Of a DNA stretch of 64,000 nt, positions 61,768 through 64,000 are shown in pieces; positions within the stretch are counted from its first letter, which is position 1, and the number at the start of each line of letters is the position of its first letter. The stretch comes from Pseudomonas marginalis (GTDB lineage: Bacteria; Pseudomonadota; Gammaproteobacteria; Pseudomonadales; Pseudomonadaceae), in the NCBI RefSeq assembly GCF_001645105.1, contig NZ_LKEG01000033.1, positions 227 to 64,226 on the forward strand. Direction: 5' to 3'. Both the position numbers and the translations under genes were made by a program. A model generated the notes under the pieces. The model worked only from the letters and a program-made list of their open reading frames with translations, did no database searches and was not told the origin of the DNA.

Positions 61768-62643
61768 TCAGTATTTCATCAACCACGGCTGCAGTTCCTG
61801 GAGGTTGTTCACCACCAGTTGCTGGGCCTCGGGAAGTATCGCCATGTTGCGGTGGTCAATCTGGTACCGCTGCAACACATACTTCACCAATGCCCTGCGG
61901 CTTGGCACCACCAATTGCCCCTGCGTCATGCCGTAGTCGGTTTCGATGATTGCCTTCTGCGCCTCGTTCAACCGCCCATCAGGCGCGAAGATGACCGGCA
62001 CCTCGACATTCCAGTCTTTATCCTGCTCGCGCGTGTTCGGTGAAACGTCGAGCAAGTCTGGCTGCCCACGCAGGCGGCTAAGGACGAAGTCGCGGTATTG
62101 GCCGTTCTTTTCGCAATAGGCTCGCACGTGCCAGCGCATACCGGTGTAGACCAGTGTGTGGGGGGCGATCAGGCGCACCTCGACATTGGGGGTGTTGAAG
62201 GACACGTATTCGGTTTCCAGGCGCAGGCCTTCACGGCAGGCCTTGAGCAAAGGGCGCAGTACCTCTGGCCGAATGGGGCGGTCAGGCACTTCCAGTACCC
62301 GGGTGTGCGCATACGCCAGAGCCAGCCCGTCGATGTGCGGGGCGCGCTCATTGTTCTGGTAGAGCAGGTGCAGGTAGGCGCTGGCGCTGTTGTCGATGAA
62401 CAGCGGCTTGAAATGCTTGCTCGGCACATAGCCCTTGAGCTGCTTGTCATATGTCAAGTTTTTGGGCGCATGTTCGGTGATGTACGTATTGATGTCCTTA
62501 GACGCCTGCTGGCGGCTGATGCCAAAGCTCTGCATCAGGTGGCCCGTGGTCAGCCGGCCTTCCCACCAGGCAACGGTCTCGATCAAGCGATAGCGAAGTG
62601 CCAGGTCCCAGCGTACCCGCTCGATGGATTGCTTGCGTTTCAT
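61768..62643 (-). CDS. WYL-domain transcriptional regulator (BrxR/CapW type)
   Basis: Protein of 291 aa. An N-terminal winged helix (about 10-75, SFGISRQQASKDINTYITEHAP) is followed by NLTYDKQLKGYVPSKHFKPLF, a WYL domain (about 125-200, GMRWHVRAYCEKNGQYRDFVLSRL) and a C-terminal WCX-like extension. This layout and the linker sequence match BrxR and CapW, repressors that guard BREX and CBASS phage-defence loci and sense a nucleic-acid-type ligand. It is divergent from the small coiled-coil gene and the dynamin-like gene, with two inverted repeats in the shared promoter. Confidence 0.85.
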   Translation of the reverse strand: MKRKQSIERVRWDLALRYRLIETVAWWEGRLTTGHLMQSFGISRQQASKDINTYITEHAPKNLTYDKQLKGYVPSKHFKPLFIDNSASAYLHLLYQNNERAPHIDGLALAYAHTRVLEVPDRPIRPEVLRPLLKACREGLRLETEYVSFNTPNVEVRLIAPHTLVYTGMRWHVRAYCEKNGQYRDFVLSRLRGQPDLLDVSPNTREQDKDWNVEVPVIFAPDGRLNEAQKAIIETDYGMTQGQLVVPSRRALVKYVLQRYQIDHRNMAILPEAQQLVVNNLQELQPWLMKY

Positions 62644-62679
62644 ACCCTCTCCATGTGCGCGATTACTTTACCTGTATAA

Positions 62680-62712
62680 GTCTACATTCTAGACGTGTAA
62701 TTTCACATTACA
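62680..62712. promoter_or_regulatory. Two adjacent inverted repeats in the divergent promoter
   Basis: GTCTA-cattc-TAGAC (62680-62694) and TGTAAT-ttcac-ATTACA (62696-62712) are perfect inverted repeats, one base apart and each with a 5-bp spacer. They lie between the WYL regulator start (62643) and the small gene start (62763). They are the best operator candidates for the WYL regulator. Confidence 0.6.
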
Positions 62713-62762
62713 TATCTTTCGCTTGTCTTTGGAATACTTCGCAGGCAGCAAAGGATATGAGT

Positions 62763-63020
62763 ATGGCTATGCCGGAAGTGGTTGCGACGGGTGCATTGGT
62801 GGCGATGGGGATCATCCTGCTGGTGCTGATTCAGCAGGGGTTAAAGCTCGGCGAGCTTGGGAAGACGGTGGAGCACTGCCAGAGGGATCTGCGCTGGTTG
62901 CAGATTTGGGAGATGGAGAATAGTGAGCTGCGGTCAGCGTTGCGGGCGGAGCGAGAGCATGTGGTGCAGTTGCGGCGCAAGTGTGAGTTGCTGGAGGCGT
63001 TGGTGCCGGTTGCGGAGTGA
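62763..63020 (+). CDS. Small membrane-anchored coiled-coil protein
   Basis: Protein of 85 aa, not recognised. The ATG at 62763 has AAGGA 7 bp before it; ATG at 62757 is too close to that site. Residues 5-27 (VVATGALVAMGIILLVLIQQG) form one membrane helix; about 30-80 is a charged coiled coil (ENSELRSALRAEREHVVQLRRK). It lies between the WYL regulator and the dynamin-like gene, 243 bp before the latter; a role as membrane partner of the GTPase is speculative. The 243-bp gap shows no clear feature. Confidence 0.65.
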   Translation: MAMPEVVATGALVAMGIILLVLIQQGLKLGELGKTVEHCQRDLRWLQIWEMENSELRSALRAEREHVVQLRRKCELLEALVPVAE

Positions 63021-63263
63021 TCAGCGGCAATGGATTGAGTAGCGTGCCGTTCAGGGCGTTTGCATAGCGGGCTATCGCCATGTCTGGGGTGGCGTGGTCA
63101 GGGTTATGCCGCTCTTTGTTTGCCCACTGGCAATCGTGATTTGAGTTCACAGTAGGTTGCTGTCATTTTGATATTATCGGCGTGACGAAGATAGGCCGCT
63201 TGTCTGCGGTAGGCGTTTTACGGATGACTAGAGGCCAATGGTGCCTCGCGCAAGGAGTTTTTG

Positions 63264-64000
63264 ATGCAGGAACAATCGATAGATCTGCTACGTGATGAAG
63301 CTCGTAGGCTTCTAAGCTTGGAACTAGGCTTGCTGCATCACGTGCAGGAAGGCGAAGGTGTGCTGTCTGATGATCAGGGTGATGAGCATCAGACCTTCAG
63401 CAAAGCGAATGTCATCCAAGAGATTGGTTACCTCGAAGGCGAGCTGGTCAAAGTCGGCGAATTGAAGATGGTCCTGGCCGTGGTCGGCACCATGAAGGCC
63501 GGTAAATCGACCACAATCAATGCCATCGTTGGACATGAAGTGCTGCCTAACCGCAACCGGCCAATGACTGCGTTGCCGACTTTGATCGAGCACACCCCTG
63601 GCCAAGTCGAGCCAGTGTTGGAGCTGAAAAACTGCAAGCCGATCAACGACCTCATTGTGCAGCTTGGCAAAGTAATCTCATCTGACCGAGGTGACGCGGT
63701 GCTGCAGAATCTGGAGCGTACCGATGACATGCTTGACCTGCTGAAGCTGATTGATCAGCGGGGAAGTTTCAAAGCGCTATATGAGGGGTCGGAAAATATC
63801 TTCTGGTTCCTCAAAAGCCTGAACGATTTGGTACGGCTTGCGGCGTTTCTGGGGGTGGACTTCCCCTTTGGCAGCTACTCCAGTATCGACGATTACCCTG
63901 TCATCCGCATCGAATTTTCTCATCTCGGCCAGGCGGCGGGTCAGGGTAAATTGGCATTGCTCGATACACCCGGCCCCAATGAGGCGGGCCAGCAGCATCT
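63264..64000 (+). CDS. Dynamin-like GTPase, CrfC/YjdA family (partial, runs off window)
   Basis: The first 245 codons of a large GTPase; the frame is still open at the window end. The ATG at 63264 follows AAGGAG by 6 bp. The P-loop GTMKAGKST is at 75-83 (Lys81), the next segment NRNRPMTALPTLIEHTPGQ matches the G2 region, and the G3 motif DTPG is at 234-237. The sequence agrees closely with my memory of E. coli CrfC (YjdA), a dynamin-like protein linked to the replication clamp and to chromosome colocalisation. Full relatives are about 740 aa. Confidence 0.88.
   Translation, partial: MQEQSIDLLRDEARRLLSLELGLLHHVQEGEGVLSDDQGDEHQTFSKANVIQEIGYLEGELVKVGELKMVLAVVGTMKAGKSTTINAIVGHEVLPNRNRPMTALPTLIEHTPGQVEPVLELKNCKPINDLIVQLGKVISSDRGDAVLQNLERTDDMLDLLKLIDQRGSFKALYEGSENIFWFLKSLNDLVRLAAFLGVDFPFGSYSSIDDYPVIRIEFSHLGQAAGQGKLALLDTPGPNEAGQQH

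Overview
This window is a chromosomal segment of a Pseudomonas of the fluorescens group. The evidence is high-GC coding with typical Pseudomonas codon use, three different REP/REPIN classes of the kind known from P. fluorescens SBW25, a has hemophore operon, and a gene order (fpr-mscL-katB-ankB-radA ... mapZ-cstA-yjiX-yjiA-glyA-morA ... ettA-gdhA ... lon-like-yqhA) that matches, as I recall it, the PA4615-to-PA4574 region of P. aeruginosa.

Layout. 0.1-8.3 kb: heme acquisition operon hasR-hasA-hasDEF (outer-membrane receptor with signalling domain, secreted hemophore, dedicated type I secretion system). 8.3-9.3 kb: a small DUF4160/DUF2442 pair. 9.2-12.2 kb: trmA, a purine permease and a secreted DUF4879-like protein. 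12.3-16 kb: a three-subunit molybdenum aldehyde oxidoreductase of the PaoABC type. 16.1-20.3 kb: an MFS exporter and the cyanide-insensitive oxidase cioAB with a small DUF2474 subunit, preceded by a perfect Anr box. 20.4-23.5 kb: rlmG, a LuxR solo with an intact AHL pocket, and fpr. 23.5-35 kb: mscL, periplasmic catalase katB with ankB, radA, a TSUP permease, the PilZ adaptor mapZ, pyruvate/peptide permease cstA with yjiX and GTPase yjiA, and glyA. 35-44 kb: c-di-GMP enzyme morA, a LysE exporter, ettA, gdhA, a GreA/B-like factor and a small lipoprotein. 44-46.2 kb: a scarred accessory patch with a DUF3077 gene lacking a start codon, an orphan restriction-type nuclease gene split by an in-frame TAG, and a stand-alone chorismate mutase, flanked by REP elements. 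46.2-56 kb: envelope proteins (DUF4105, DUF3015, a large unknown lipoprotein, YqhA, a GT39 glycosyltransferase) and a Lon-like protease. 56-60.6 kb: signalling block of dCache chemoreceptor, HD-GYP phosphodiesterase and CheV. 60.6-61.8 kb: an eroded stretch with gene fragments.

The most unusual part is the right edge (61.8-64 kb): a BrxR/CapW-type WYL regulator, divergent from a small membrane-anchored coiled-coil protein and a dynamin-like GTPase of the CrfC/YjdA family, with two perfect inverted repeats (both with 5-bp spacers) between the divergent genes. This looks like the start of an accessory, possibly defence-related, locus that continues past the window.

Starts were chosen by ribosome binding sites and family length. 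Gene names drawn from synteny rest on memory, not on a search.
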